NCBI RefSeq assembly: GCF_023516455.1
Contig: NZ_JAMGBA010000001.1
Location: forward strand, 1,054,001 to 1,118,000
Direction: 5' to 3'
DNA from: Sphingomonas caseinilytica
GTDB lineage: Bacteria > Pseudomonadota > Alphaproteobacteria > Sphingomonadales > Sphingomonadaceae
Length of the DNA stretch: 64,000 nt
This document shows, piece after piece, positions 52,541 to 60,845 of this stretch (positions are counted from its first letter, which is position 1; the number at the start of each line of letters is the position of its first letter). A program made the position numbers and the translations under genes. The notes below the pieces were generated by a model. It made no database searches, had not been told where the DNA came from, and saw nothing but the letters and a program-made list of their open reading frames with translations.

Positions 52541-52588
52541 GCCAGCTTGCGGTAGATCCGGACGACTGTTTCTTCGGCAATCGTCATA
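52535..52588 (-). pseudogene. 3' fragment duplicate of the downstream membrane-protein gene (direct repeat B, left copy)
   Basis: On the minus strand this reads MTIAEETVVRIYRKLA then stop; the complete gene at 54079-54543 ends MVIAEEIVVRIYRKLA. At DNA level 46 of 54 bases agree with 54077-54130 by my count, including the GAGCTAGGC shared with the stop codon of the preceding plus-strand gene. The two copies bracket the fusion gene at 52634-54082. Ancestrally the M20 gene probably overlapped the membrane-protein gene tail to tail. Confidence 0.82.
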
Positions 52589-52633
52589 AGAACGCATCGG
52601 CCCGGCTCGCCAGAACAATGAAAGCTATGAGTA

Positions 52634-54082
52634 ATGAGTTCCACCAAAGATCCAGGTAGGATTGCCGTATCGTTCATCGTCGATGCCGACCCCGTCTTTG
52701 CTTACACTGGTTGGCACCTGGCACATTCTGTAGTCGAGCATCTTGGGCTGCCCTGGGACGACATTCACGTCCAGTTTACGCCGGAAGTTCCGGATCAGAC
52801 CCTAGACGAATTTCGGCACCTCGGTTGCTCTGCCCATCGCCTAAGTCGGTTTGGCGACGGACGTTACTGCAACAAGCTCGCACAGTGGGAGAATCTCAGA
52901 AATGCTCCCGGAGATCATTTCGTATTTCTCGACACAGATATGATTTGCGTTTCCGATTTTTCGACCTTGCTTTCCCCAACAGCGATAAGTGCAAAAATCG
53001 TTGACCTCGAAAATCCAAAGCTGCCCCTATTGCAGGAGCTATTTGAACGGGCCGGCTTTCGCGATCATCCACCGATAGTTGCCATTGAGGCTCGGGAGGG
53101 TGCGACCTTTCAGGGTAACTGCAATGGAGGCCACTATTCGGTGCCGCGGCAATTTGCTGACGAATTGTTCGGGGAGTGGCGGCGATTTGCCCAGCTGTTG
53201 CTGGATGACATCGAACCGCTGCGAATTGCGGGAAAACAAAGCCACGTCGACCAGATCTCTTTCTGCATGGCGTTACATGCAACCGGCTTCCCCTTCGAAC
53301 CACTCGCTTCAAACGCCAATTATTTCTTGCACTTTGTCGGTGAGCACGCCGAGCGCAATGTCGACCATCCATTAGCGCTGCTGCACTACCATAATAGCTC
53401 ATTGAACGTGGTGGGGCTGCTTGAACCGAAGGGCGTTGTCACTGCTGAGGAAAGCGAAGCGGTTTCCCGGGCGAATGATCAAATAAAGGCCAACTTCAAT
53501 CCAACGCTCTTCTGGGAATTTCGCTACCGACATTTCCCGGAGCGTGGATCAGGCGTTGGATCTCGAGGCGCGAACTTGGAATATAAGCGTACGCTTCTGC
53601 GTGGCGAGGGCATTAAAGATGCATCCACTGTTCTTGATGTGGGATGCGGGGACTTGGAAGTCGTTAGCGGCCTAAATCTGAAGGCATATCTGGGACTTGA
53701 TACCTCGGTCGAAAGCTTGGAACGCGCAGCAAGGTTGCGCCCAGAGTGGCGCTTTGCATTGGTTCCGCCTGCCGTAACTGACCGTGCAGAATTCGTAATC
53801 TGTTTCGAGGTCGCCATCCATCAGGAAACGGCGGAAGACTATCTGGCACTGATTGATTTCTTAGCTCAAAGTACGGAACGAACTCTGATCGTCTCAGGCT
53901 ATGAGGCGCCGACGGAAGCGATCGCCGCAAATCACATGCTCTATTTTCACGAAGCGCTATCCGAAAGTCTAGCAAGGACCGGCCGGTTTTCTTCCATAAA
54001 AAAGGTCGGCGCGCACACCGACGTAACTGTGTTTCGCTGCGACGTAGGCCAAATTCATTCCGGGACAACGGCGTTGAGCTAG
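52634..54082 (+). CDS. Glycosyltransferase-methyltransferase fusion protein
   Basis: 482 residues. The first ~300 resemble a GT-A glycosyltransferase: VSFIVDADPVFAYTGWHLA, then the metal-binding DxD in FVFLDTDMICVSDFS (Asp100, Asp102) and HVDQISFCMAL. Residues ~315-475 form a SAM methyltransferase with motif I VLDVGCGDLEVV (333-344), AYLGLDTSVESLERA and VICFEVAIHQE. Its codon use and lower GC differ from its neighbours, and it is flanked by a 54-base direct repeat, so it looks acquired. It probably makes and methylates a sugar on a surface glycan. Confidence 0.75.
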   Translation: MSSTKDPGRIAVSFIVDADPVFAYTGWHLAHSVVEHLGLPWDDIHVQFTPEVPDQTLDEFRHLGCSAHRLSRFGDGRYCNKLAQWENLRNAPGDHFVFLDTDMICVSDFSTLLSPTAISAKIVDLENPKLPLLQELFERAGFRDHPPIVAIEAREGATFQGNCNGGHYSVPRQFADELFGEWRRFAQLLLDDIEPLRIAGKQSHVDQISFCMALHATGFPFEPLASNANYFLHFVGEHAERNVDHPLALLHYHNSSLNVVGLLEPKGVVTAEESEAVSRANDQIKANFNPTLFWEFRYRHFPERGSGVGSRGANLEYKRTLLRGEGIKDASTVLDVGCGDLEVVSGLNLKAYLGLDTSVESLERAARLRPEWRFALVPPAVTDRAEFVICFEVAIHQETAEDYLALIDFLAQSTERTLIVSGYEAPTEAIAANHMLYFHEALSESLARTGRFSSIKKVGAHTDVTVFRCDVGQIHSGTTALS

Positions 54083-54130
54083 GCGAGCTTGCGATAGATC
54101 CGGACGACTATCTCTTCCGCGATCACCATC
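54077..54130 (-). repeat. Direct repeat B, right copy
   Basis: The 3' end of the complete membrane-protein gene, 85% identical by hand count to 52535-52588 and in the same orientation. It starts with the same GAGCTAGGC, here overlapping the stop of the fusion gene. Confidence 0.8.
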
Positions 54131-54543
54131 GTCACCACGACAATGATCAGCCAAACGATGCCATGCAGCACGCCCTCGAACTTCACATCCTCGCCGAAGG
54201 CCAGGGTTAGCGCCTCCAGGATAACGAACTTGGATCCGAACAGAACCAGCCATGCGCAGAAGAAGCGCATGAATTTCATGAACCCGCCAGGCTTGGATTT
54301 GAAATAGGCGGCAACCTTATGCTCGACCGCGATCGTCGCTTTCAACAGCAGCTGGAGAACGATCGATGCCAGCAGCATCGTCGTGAAGGTGTCGACGAAT
54401 ACCTTGTCCGAATATTGATCGAACAGGCCCAGGACGACCAGGTCGACCAAGGCCCCAACGAAGTAGAGAAGGAAAAGCCGCTGCCGGTCCGAATGGGTGC
54501 CGACTGCGGAAACCGGCATTAAGGCGTCGCCATCCACCGACAT
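54079..54543 (-). CDS. Membrane protein of unknown function
   Basis: 154 residues from ATG 54543 (CTGGGAGCGC upstream; a tandem ATG at 54546 is equally possible). Four hydrophobic helices are seen: LFLLYFVGALVDLVVLGLF, TMLLASIVLQLLLKATI, CAWLVLFGSKFVILEAL and GIVWLIIVVVTMVIAEEIV. A loop EHKVAAYFKSKPGGFMKF lies between helices 2 and 3. No family is recognised. Its last codons are repeated at 52535-52588. Confidence 0.72.
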   Translation of the reverse strand: MSVDGDALMPVSAVGTHSDRQRLFLLYFVGALVDLVVLGLFDQYSDKVFVDTFTTMLLASIVLQLLLKATIAVEHKVAAYFKSKPGGFMKFMRFFCAWLVLFGSKFVILEALTLAFGEDVKFEGVLHGIVWLIIVVVTMVIAEEIVVRIYRKLA

Positions 54544-54639
54544 CATGCGCTCCCAGCGAGAAGTGCTCAACGGGTTTGTAACTGCTCCGAATCTACCCGT
54601 CGAGTAAGGCAAAACACCGGAAGGTGGTCCGGTTTTTCC

Positions 54640-54906
54640 CTACTCCGCGGCCCAAACCTTGGATTTCTCGACGATCGTGAGTTCGCGGAGCAGCCCGTCG
54701 ACGCTCCCCGTGAGATCGTCGAGGAATGTGATCTGGTGGCGTGCGCCGCGATAGGATTCCACTAGCAAGATGGCGTCGATCAGGATCGGTACGACCGCGC
54801 TTTCGGGATCTTCCAGCTCGGCGATTCCCCGCAACTTTTCCAATGCTTTGCGCCGCGCGCCTTCCGGATCTGACATGGCGGCGGCCCGGCCTATCAGCCA
54901 ACCCAT
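54640..54906 (-). CDS. Small soluble protein of unknown function
   Basis: 88 residues from the ATG at 54906 (GCAGGGAGAATCG upstream); longer frames lack such a site. The sequence is mainly helical (EGARRKALEKLRGIAELEDP, DAILLVESYRGARHQITFLDDL) and ends SKVWAAE. No signal peptide, no known motif. It is 96 bases upstream of the membrane-protein gene on the same strand. Confidence 0.5.
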   Translation of the reverse strand: MGWLIGRAAAMSDPEGARRKALEKLRGIAELEDPESAVVPILIDAILLVESYRGARHQITFLDDLTGSVDGLLRELTIVEKSKVWAAE

Positions 54907-55273
54907 CGTTCGATTCTCCCTGCAAGGACATAAGGTTAACTCATGTCCGGCTGCAGGCCAGCTCCGGCAGGCGTGAACGGGCACCGTCTCGGCGTAAAAT
55001 GCGGCTTGGAGGATTGAACGAAGAGGGCCGGCAAATCGGGGGCTTTGTCGGCCCTCTCCTATCCTTCCCCCGCCCCACCGCTCTCCCGTGCGGATAGTCA
55101 GAGGGGAGCGCGACGGGCTGCCAGCGCTCCCCAGGGGACTTGGACGAAACACCGGATATCAGGTCGCCGTCCGCGCGCGGAAGTTACCGAAAGATAATGT
55201 TGCGGAAACGCATCGTCCCGATCTGGGTCATGCACTCTGTGCCTTCTGGCCCGGATGGGATATGCATTGAGCC
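54907..55273. other. 367-base intergenic region with a long hairpin
   Basis: It separates a minus-strand small gene from the plus-strand kinase gene. The main structure is AGAGGGCCGGCAAA (55022-55035) against TTTGTCGGCCCTCT (55044-55057), a 14-bp stem with one G-U pair and an 8-base loop. No T-run follows. Short frames here have no ribosome-binding site or coding character. Confidence 0.6.
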
Positions 55274-56905
55274 GTGGGGACGGGGCTTCAACACTCATCG
55301 GGTAGGGTCATCGCGCTTGGCCGCCTGATGCTTGCGACCCTGTACCTGATTGCGGTTTGGCTGGACGCGGAACTTCCGGTTCATCAGCCGTCCGCAACCT
55401 ACGGACTACTGATCGTCTACATTCTGTTTGCCGCGGCGATCGCGGTCATAACCTGGTCAAGCTGGTGGCATGATGCCCGCCTCGCCGGTCCTGCACACGC
55501 TCTGGATATCGCGATTTTCACGCTGCTGGTCTTGCTGACTGACGGGCATACCAGTCCTTATTTCGCGTTCTTCATGTTCGTCATGCTATCGGCGGCCATT
55601 CGTTGGGGCTGGCGAGCCACTGCCCTGACGGCTGTCCTGCTGGCCTTGATGTTCACGATCAGCGGCTTGGTTGATTTGACGCCGGGCGAGCAGCTTGAAC
55701 CGGACCGCTTTGTCATCCGGGCAGGTCATCTCGCCATCCTGTCGATGATTTTGATCTGGTTTGGAGCAAGTCGGCAGTGGCCGCGCGTCGCCATCGGCGA
55801 ATTCGAAATCAATGGCCATCCGTCCCTTGACGAATCTCCGCTGGAGGGCGGGCTTCGGTCGGCTTTGGAAGGCCTTCGATCAGACCGGGGATTGATACTT
55901 TGGCGCGATCAAGGGAGAGACCGCGTAACCGGCATCGCAATTGAGGGCCAAGCGGTGACTGAGCTGGAATCGGCGCCGTCTCACGTTGACCTTGGGATCA
56001 ATGGTGTTCCCTTCCTGTACAATCTCGCCAAAAGGCGCGCCTTGTGGCGTGATACGGACCGCAACCTGGTCGCATTCGACCCGTACGACAGAATAGGGGC
56101 CGAATCCGCGAGGCAGTTACAGCTCGCCCATGGGCTGGCGATTCCGCTGCGTGCGGACGGCGGTGAAGGGATCATGTACCTGGAAGGTGTCCGCGGGCTG
56201 TCGACCGACCATCTGGATGCCGGCGTTCAGGCAGGAGCCAGGGCCTCCGCTCACATTCAGCGACATCGGCTGCTTCGCGCTGCGGAGGAGAATGCCGAAG
56301 CCCGGTCGCGGCTCGTGCTGGCTCGCGACCTTCATGACAGTGTCGTGCAATTCCTGGCAGGAGCCGCATTTCGGCTCGAGGCAATGAAGCGCGCCAATTC
56401 CGCCGGCCGCGATGTCGATGATGAGCTCAATGAACTTAAACAACTCATGCTTCAGGAGCAGCGCGAGTTGAGGTCGTTCATCACGTCATTGCGCAGCGGG
56501 CCGCTAACTGCGTTCAGTGACCTTGCAAAGGATTTGAAGGGCCTTGCAACCCACCTTTCCCGCCAATGGGACATAAAATGCGAGTTTGTTGCGAAACCAG
56601 CCGAACTGATGATCCCGACCCGGATCCGGCTGGATGCGCATCAGCTGATGCGTGAAGCGGTGGCCAATGCTGTCCGCCATGCCGGCGCCAAGTCGGTAAG
56701 TGTTGAAGCTTCCGCGAAGCACGACACACTCCAGCTCGAATTCATCAATGACGGTGCGGAATTTCCAACTCGCGGCGGTCGGCTGGAAATGCCATCGTCT
56801 CTAAAGGATCGTGTGGAACAGGCCGGCGGCGTTCTGGATCTTGCCCGGGGAATGGGCGTCACGAAGCTTTCCATCAACCTGCCCATTGCCGAGGCAACCT
56901 ACTGA
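55274..56905 (+). CDS. NarL-type sensor histidine kinase
   Basis: 543 residues. The first ~160 hold about five membrane helices. A GAF-like central domain follows (GLILWRDQGRDRVTG, FDPYDRIGAESARQLQLAHG). A HisKA_3 phosphoacceptor box LARDLHDSVVQFLAG has His at about residue 354. The HATPase domain has MREAVANAVRHAGA (N box), with a shortened G-box region. The start is GTG 55274 with no strong ribosome-binding site; an ATG at 55328 is an alternative. It overlaps its response regulator by one base (TGATG). Signal unknown. Confidence 0.9.
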   Translation: MGTGLQHSSGRVIALGRLMLATLYLIAVWLDAELPVHQPSATYGLLIVYILFAAAIAVITWSSWWHDARLAGPAHALDIAIFTLLVLLTDGHTSPYFAFFMFVMLSAAIRWGWRATALTAVLLALMFTISGLVDLTPGEQLEPDRFVIRAGHLAILSMILIWFGASRQWPRVAIGEFEINGHPSLDESPLEGGLRSALEGLRSDRGLILWRDQGRDRVTGIAIEGQAVTELESAPSHVDLGINGVPFLYNLAKRRALWRDTDRNLVAFDPYDRIGAESARQLQLAHGLAIPLRADGGEGIMYLEGVRGLSTDHLDAGVQAGARASAHIQRHRLLRAAEENAEARSRLVLARDLHDSVVQFLAGAAFRLEAMKRANSAGRDVDDELNELKQLMLQEQRELRSFITSLRSGPLTAFSDLAKDLKGLATHLSRQWDIKCEFVAKPAELMIPTRIRLDAHQLMREAVANAVRHAGAKSVSVEASAKHDTLQLEFINDGAEFPTRGGRLEMPSSLKDRVEQAGGVLDLARGMGVTKLSINLPIAEATY

Positions 56906-57525
56906 TGCGCATTTTGCTTGTTGATGATCACCCCATGATCAGGGCTGCTATCGAAGTGCTGCTTCGCGACACCGGATATGAGGTGGTCGGCATGGCAGGC
57001 ACGGGCGAGGCCGCACTGGGCGAGATCCAGCGACTTCGCCCAGACCTCCTGCTATTGGATCTCCAAATGCCAGGCGGAAACGGCCTGGAAGTACTTCGAC
57101 AGCTTCGCGCAGAAAAATCTACGGTTGGGGTCATTCTTCTGACGGCCGCCGTCGATGACACCGAACTGCTGGAAGCGAAGGCGCTGAAGGTACGCGGAAT
57201 CGTACTCAAGAACTCCGATCCGGCTTATTTGCTGGAGTGCCTGGACAGCGTGAGCGCAGGCCGGATGTGGATCGATCCAGAGCTTGCCAAGAGAAGCCGC
57301 AAGCTTTCGTCGAGCGCCAATCACGCGACCTTGCAGCTAGCGCCCCGTGAACGGCAGTTGATCGCTTTCGTTCGTAAGGGCCTCAGGAACCGGGAAATTG
57401 GTGAGCAGCTGGGAGTCACCGAAGGAACGGTCAAAGCCTATTTACATGCCATCTACGAAAAGCTCGGCGTTACCAATCGCACCGAACTGGCGATCCGAGC
57501 CGATGAATTCCTGGCAGGTGGATGA
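56905..57525 (+). CDS. NarL/LuxR-family response regulator
   Basis: 206 residues. The receiver domain has VDDHP near the start, phosphoacceptor Asp52 in LLLDLQMPGG, and the switch Thr/Lys region LLTAAVDDTE / IVLKNSD. The LuxR-type DNA-binding domain is at the C-terminus (LAPRERQLIAFVRKGLRNREIGEQLGVTEGTVKAYLHAIYEKLGVTNR). It is the partner of the kinase just upstream. A 9-bp inverted repeat (57532-57564) ends the transcript. Confidence 0.95.
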   Translation: MRILLVDDHPMIRAAIEVLLRDTGYEVVGMAGTGEAALGEIQRLRPDLLLLDLQMPGGNGLEVLRQLRAEKSTVGVILLTAAVDDTELLEAKALKVRGIVLKNSDPAYLLECLDSVSAGRMWIDPELAKRSRKLSSSANHATLQLAPRERQLIAFVRKGLRNREIGEQLGVTEGTVKAYLHAIYEKLGVTNRTELAIRADEFLAGG

Positions 57526-57531
57526 CAAAAA

Positions 57532-57564
57532 AGAAGGGTGAGAAGCCCCCGCCCACACCCTTCT
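57532..57564 (+). terminator. Hairpin between the response regulator and the manC-like gene
   Basis: AGAAGGGTG (57532-57540) and CACCCTTCT (57556-57564) form a perfect 9-bp stem, followed by an AT-rich stretch. It lies between convergent genes and may serve both directions. Confidence 0.65.
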
Positions 57565-57606
57565 AATAGTCAATATATAACGCAGATTTAGAAATTGCGC
57601 TAGCTT

Positions 57607-58653
57607 TTAAGTACTACCCTCAAACCAACTGGCTGCTTCGCGAACGCGCTGCGCTTCCTCAGGCCTCATCACGAGCACGGCTTCGGCGGTAGCGACAATC
57701 ACCAGCCCTTCAACGCCTATGGCAGCCACTTTCGGACCGCTGGTTCGGATAAGGGTGTCTTTGCAATCGAGTGCGAGGACGCCGGCCGGGATCGCGTTGC
57801 CGGCCTCGTCCTTGTCGGATGCGTCCACCAGGGCCTGCCAGCTGCCGATATCCGACCATCCCATCGAAACCGGTACCACCGAAACTCGGTTGGAATGCTC
57901 CATCACGGCGTAATCGATCGACTTTGCCGGGGCATTCGCGAAGGCCTGCTCCTCGACCCTGGCAACTGCACCGTCGCGCTCGCTCCGGTCCAGGGCCGCC
58001 TGCGCCGCATCCAGTATAGCCGGAACGTAGGCCGCAAGCTCTGCGCGCCACGTCTTCGCGGAGCCGAGGAAGATGCCGGCATTCCAATAATAGCCGCCCG
58101 CAGCGATCATCTGCTGCGCCTTTTCCAGGGGAGGCTTCTCGACGAACCGGTCGACCGGGCGCAACTGGCCGTCTCCTCCTCCGGCCGCAATATATCCGAA
58201 TCCCGTCGCCGGATGGTCAGGCTCGATGCCGAAGGTTACGAGCCGCCCAGCTTCCGCGGCATCCCGCGCGATTTCGATGGCCGTGTGAAATGCGGCGACA
58301 TCGCCAATATGATGGTCGCTTGGGCAGATGAGGAGAAGTTCATCTTCGTCTGCCCACGCGGCCGCCAATGCAATTGCAGCCGCGCTGTCGCGCTTGCACG
58401 GTTCCAGGATGATCGCGGCTGCGCTGGCGCCCAGAGCACGAAGGTCTGCCTCCTGGGCCTGGTTCGCGACGATGATGGGAGCCGCGAATTGCTCACCAAA
58501 GCGATCAAGAGTCTGTTCGAACAAGCTTTTTTCGCCAAGCAAAGACAGCAAGTGCTTCGGCTTCGCGCTGGTCGAAAGCGGCCACAGCCGCGTTCCAGCA
58601 CCGCCGGCAAGAATTACGGGGCGGATCGGCCGCCGTTCGGTTGAATCAGCCAT
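57607..58653 (-). CDS. manC: Mannose-1-phosphate guanylyltransferase
   Basis: 348 residues from the ATG at 58653. Longer frames upstream run into low-quality coding sequence and the divergent gene. VILAGGAGTRLWPLSTSAKPKHLL is the GDP-mannose pyrophosphorylase signature. It is followed by CPSDHHIGD, RFVEKPP, WNAGIFLG and, from ~260, the SIDYAVMEHS and SMGWSDIGSW motifs of ManC/CpsB. It makes GDP-mannose for surface polysaccharide. There is no C-terminal isomerase cupin, so it is single-function. It faces PrsK across a 104-base gap. Confidence 0.93.
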   Translation of the reverse strand: MADSTERRPIRPVILAGGAGTRLWPLSTSAKPKHLLSLLGEKSLFEQTLDRFGEQFAAPIIVANQAQEADLRALGASAAAIILEPCKRDSAAAIALAAAWADEDELLLICPSDHHIGDVAAFHTAIEIARDAAEAGRLVTFGIEPDHPATGFGYIAAGGGDGQLRPVDRFVEKPPLEKAQQMIAAGGYYWNAGIFLGSAKTWRAELAAYVPAILDAAQAALDRSERDGAVARVEEQAFANAPAKSIDYAVMEHSNRVSVVPVSMGWSDIGSWQALVDASDKDEAGNAIPAGVLALDCKDTLIRTSGPKVAAIGVEGLVIVATAEAVLVMRPEEAQRVREAASWFEGST

Positions 58654-58757
58654 GTGGTCGTGTCGCTTAAACCACCGCGCAACGCCAGTGTTCATCATTC
58701 CTTTGTAAAAATTTGCGACACCTATAGAATGTCGGTGGATTTGACAGTGGGGGCTCA

Positions 58758-60845
58758 ATGGAGGCGGTGATTGCCTTCTGGACGCACGCGCTTGCTGCGG
58801 CCCTTTTCTCATCGCTGACGCTTTGGGAGCTTCGGCGTGGGCTGGGCGAAAGCGAGCAGCGCATGCTCCTTGCCGCGTTCGCGCTAACCGCCTGCTGGGC
58901 CTGGGCAACGGCGATGGCGCCAACCAGCATGCTGGCCGCCTATTCCGAAACGGCGCGCAACCTCGTCTGGGTCGGCGTCCTTTACCGCCTCGCGGGCATC
59001 GACAGCATTGACGAGCAGCGCGGTGTGAAGCCCGTCTACGCAGCGGTCGCATGCGTTCTTGGCCTGCAACTCATGGTCGACGCGCTCCCGCTGATCGTGA
59101 ATACGGAGGAGATCAGCCCCGGCCATGCGCTGGTTTTGACTGCCCTGATCCTTCGTTTGACCGCCGCAGCGGGCGCATTGGTGCTGGTGCATAATTTCTA
59201 CGGCCAGGCTGCACCGGCAAGTCGCGGATCAATCCGGTTCGCGATGATCGCGCTCGCCGGAATGTGGGCCTACGACCTCAACCTATACACGATCGCCTAT
59301 ATCGACCCTGGCGCCGCGCAGGGCCTGTTTAACTGGCGTGGGCTGGTCATGGTCGTTGCTGCGCCCCTTTTCGCGATCGGCGGCGAGCATGACGATCGCT
59401 GGCGGATCCGGCTTTCCCGCGCAGCTACCTTCCAGAGCCTGTCGATGCTGGCCATCGCCGGCTATCTTGCCGTGATGGCCGTGCTTGTCACGGCGCTGCG
59501 GGATTCCGGTGTCGATTGGACGCGCGCGATGCTGATCGTGCTGCTCGCGGCCATGACCATTGGGGCAATTGTCCTGCTTCCATCCAGCCGCGCCCGTGGC
59601 TGGGCCAAGGTCAAGATCGCAAAGCACCTGTTCGAACATCGCTATGATTATCGCACCGAGTGGCTGCGGTTTACCGAAACCATCGGCGCCAGCGGGCCAA
59701 AGGCGCCGCCGCTGGGCCAGCGGGTGATCAAGGCGTTTGCCGATATCCTTGACGCCCCGGGCGGGCTGCTGCTCGTTGCAGACGAGCATGGCACCATCGA
59801 GCCGGCGGCCGAATGGAACTGGTCAGGAAGCGCCAACCTTGGCGCAGCGATCCCAAGCGCCGAAGCGCTGGCTTTCTGGCTGTCGGTCGGCGCCGAAGGA
59901 AGGATCATCGATTTCGATGCGCTCGGCGGCGGCTGGGCCGATGCAAGGGACCGGGAGCTCGACATTCCTGCGCCCTTGCTTGGCGAAGAACAGGCCTGGA
60001 CCGGGGTTCCGCTGATCCATGACGACCGGCTGGTTGGCCTCGTCTTGCTGGCTTCCCCCGACTACCGCCGGCCGCTCGACTGGGAGGATTTCGACCTGCT
60101 GCGGACGGCGGGAAGGCAGGCCGCGTCGTCACTGGCGGAAGCCCACGCCCAGCAGACTTTGATGAATGCGCAGCGGTTCGAAGACTTCAACCGACGGTTC
60201 GCCTTCATCCTCCATGACGTGAAAAATCTCGTCAGCCAGCTTTCCCTATTGGCTCGCAACGCCGAGCGGCATGCCGACAATCCCGAGTTCCGGTCAGACA
60301 TGGTCGCGACGTTGAAGGGATCGGTCGGCAAGATGAACGATCTGCTGGACCGTCTTTCTCCAAGCCCGGACCAGCGGCCGGCCAAACTTGAGCCGACCCC
60401 GATCCGAGCGCTGGTCGCTTCCGCCATCGCAGCCAAGCGCGGCGATCATGAAGTCCTGCTGCTCGGCGACGGAAGCCCTTGGGTCATGGCCGACCCGCTT
60501 GGGCTGGAACAGGCAATCGGACACCTGGTCCAGAACGCGGTCGACGCCAGCGAGCCTCATCAGCCGGTTACGGTGCGAATGGGAAATCACGAGGACCAAG
60601 TCACGATTGCCATTAGCGACTGCGGTGTCGGCATGGATGCGGACTTTGTCAGGACCCGCCTGTTCCAGCCGTTCGCTTCGACCAAGAAGGGCGGATTTGG
60701 AGTTGGCGCATTCGAAGCAAAGAGCCTGATCGCAGCAATGGGCGGCCGCCTCGTCGTTGAAAGCCGGCCAGGCGAAGGCAGCATGTTTACCATTACCCTT
60801 CCAGCCGCGGAAGCGGCGAGTGACACCCAACGGAAAAGCGCATGA
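58758..60845 (+). CDS. prsK: PEP-CTERM/XrtA-system sensor histidine kinase PrsK
   Basis: 695 residues. The N-terminal ~290 hold eight or so membrane helices. A GAF-like domain (~320-460: PLGQRVIKAFADILDAPGGL) follows, then the unusual dimerisation/His motif FILHDVKNLVSQLSLLARNA (His at ~486). The HATPase domain has GLEQAIGHLVQNAVDAS and the G box FGVGAFEAKSLI. This layout and the H-D-x-K-N-L box are characteristic of PrsK. The partner regulator gene overlaps it by 4 bases. Together they control exopolysaccharide and PEP-CTERM protein genes. Confidence 0.93.
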   Translation: MEAVIAFWTHALAAALFSSLTLWELRRGLGESEQRMLLAAFALTACWAWATAMAPTSMLAAYSETARNLVWVGVLYRLAGIDSIDEQRGVKPVYAAVACVLGLQLMVDALPLIVNTEEISPGHALVLTALILRLTAAAGALVLVHNFYGQAAPASRGSIRFAMIALAGMWAYDLNLYTIAYIDPGAAQGLFNWRGLVMVVAAPLFAIGGEHDDRWRIRLSRAATFQSLSMLAIAGYLAVMAVLVTALRDSGVDWTRAMLIVLLAAMTIGAIVLLPSSRARGWAKVKIAKHLFEHRYDYRTEWLRFTETIGASGPKAPPLGQRVIKAFADILDAPGGLLLVADEHGTIEPAAEWNWSGSANLGAAIPSAEALAFWLSVGAEGRIIDFDALGGGWADARDRELDIPAPLLGEEQAWTGVPLIHDDRLVGLVLLASPDYRRPLDWEDFDLLRTAGRQAASSLAEAHAQQTLMNAQRFEDFNRRFAFILHDVKNLVSQLSLLARNAERHADNPEFRSDMVATLKGSVGKMNDLLDRLSPSPDQRPAKLEPTPIRALVASAIAAKRGDHEVLLLGDGSPWVMADPLGLEQAIGHLVQNAVDASEPHQPVTVRMGNHEDQVTIAISDCGVGMDADFVRTRLFQPFASTKKGGFGVGAFEAKSLIAAMGGRLVVESRPGEGSMFTITLPAAEAASDTQRKSA

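Noticed and set aside
55088-55270. 60-codon frame before the sensor kinase
   Set aside because: No ribosome-binding site, arbitrary composition, and it overlaps the region next to a hairpin; treated as non-coding.
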